From: Clostridiales bacterium
GTDB lineage: Bacteria > Bacillota > Clostridia > Christensenellales > CAG-138
Assembly: GCA_004557245.1 (NCBI GenBank)
Contig: SFEL01000021.1
Location: 1 to 22,312, forward strand
Reading direction: 5' to 3'
DNA: 22,312 nucleotides
The notes beneath the pieces are model-generated. The model did not search any database, was not told where the DNA came from, and was given only the letters and a program-made list of their open reading frames with translations. The stretch's first letter is position 1. Each line of letters opens with the position of its first letter. Shown here piece by piece: positions 22,264 to 22,312 of the stretch. Both the position numbers and the translations under genes were made by a program.

Positions 22264-22312
22264 CAAAGTACGAAAACCTCTGGGTTTTCATCCGTTCTGA
22301 CGCACACCCCCC

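Noticed and set aside
1..22312. CRISPR array, tRNA or rRNA gene, insertion sequence
   Set aside because: No regularly spaced repeats, cloverleaf sequences, rRNA signatures or transposase genes were seen.

Overview
This window is the division and cell-wall (dcw) gene cluster of a spore-forming, meso-diaminopimelate-type member of the Bacillota, most likely class Clostridia. The evidence is gene content (mraZ-rsmH-ftsL-PBP-murE-mraY-murD-ftsW-murA-divIB-ftsA-ftsZ, then spoIIGA-sigE), a DNPR motif in MurE, Gram-positive promoters and strong AGGAGG ribosome sites. The DNA is fairly GC-rich and uses ATA heavily for isoleucine. I cannot name the genus.

Layout: 1-303 is a regulatory region with a hairpin terminator, a sigma-A promoter and three MraZ boxes. 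304-6829 is the first dcw transcription unit (mraZ to mraY). 6830-7139 is a structured gap with several hairpins, a terminator and an extended -10 promoter. 7140-12006 is a second unit (murD, ftsW, murA, divIB). ftsA-ftsZ (12142-14632) has its own candidate promoter. asnA (14753-15760) sits alone between hairpin terminators. spoIIGA-sigE (15911-17369) encodes the early mother-cell sporulation sigma factor and its processing protease. perR (17394-17774, minus) converges on sigE and carries a palindromic Per/Fur-type box at its promoter. Further minus-strand genes are a two-zinc-ribbon protein (18000-18278), preceded by a roughly 225-nt highly structured RNA with its own promoter, and a YwlG/TIGR01440-family protein (18620-19183). 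Divergent from the latter is an iron-uptake unit: a FeoA-FeoB fusion (19391-21937) and a 55-residue FeoB-associated Cys-rich membrane protein (21953-22120). The window ends in a terminator and a multibranched, GC-rich intergenic element.

The genes of the first 14.6 kb act together. MurA, MurD, MurE and MraY make the lipid-linked precursor. FtsW and the class B PBP polymerise and crosslink it at the septum, with FtsL and DivIB as their partners. FtsA and FtsZ form the ring, and MraZ and RsmH head the operon as regulator and 16S rRNA methyltransferase. murF, murG, murB and murC are absent from the cluster, and sigG does not follow sigE.

The most interesting items are the structured RNA ahead of the zinc-ribbon gene, the three exactly 10-bp-phased MraZ boxes over the mraZ -35 element, the related intergenic elements near 6.9 kb and 22.2 kb, and the Cys-rich linker in the FeoA-FeoB fusion.
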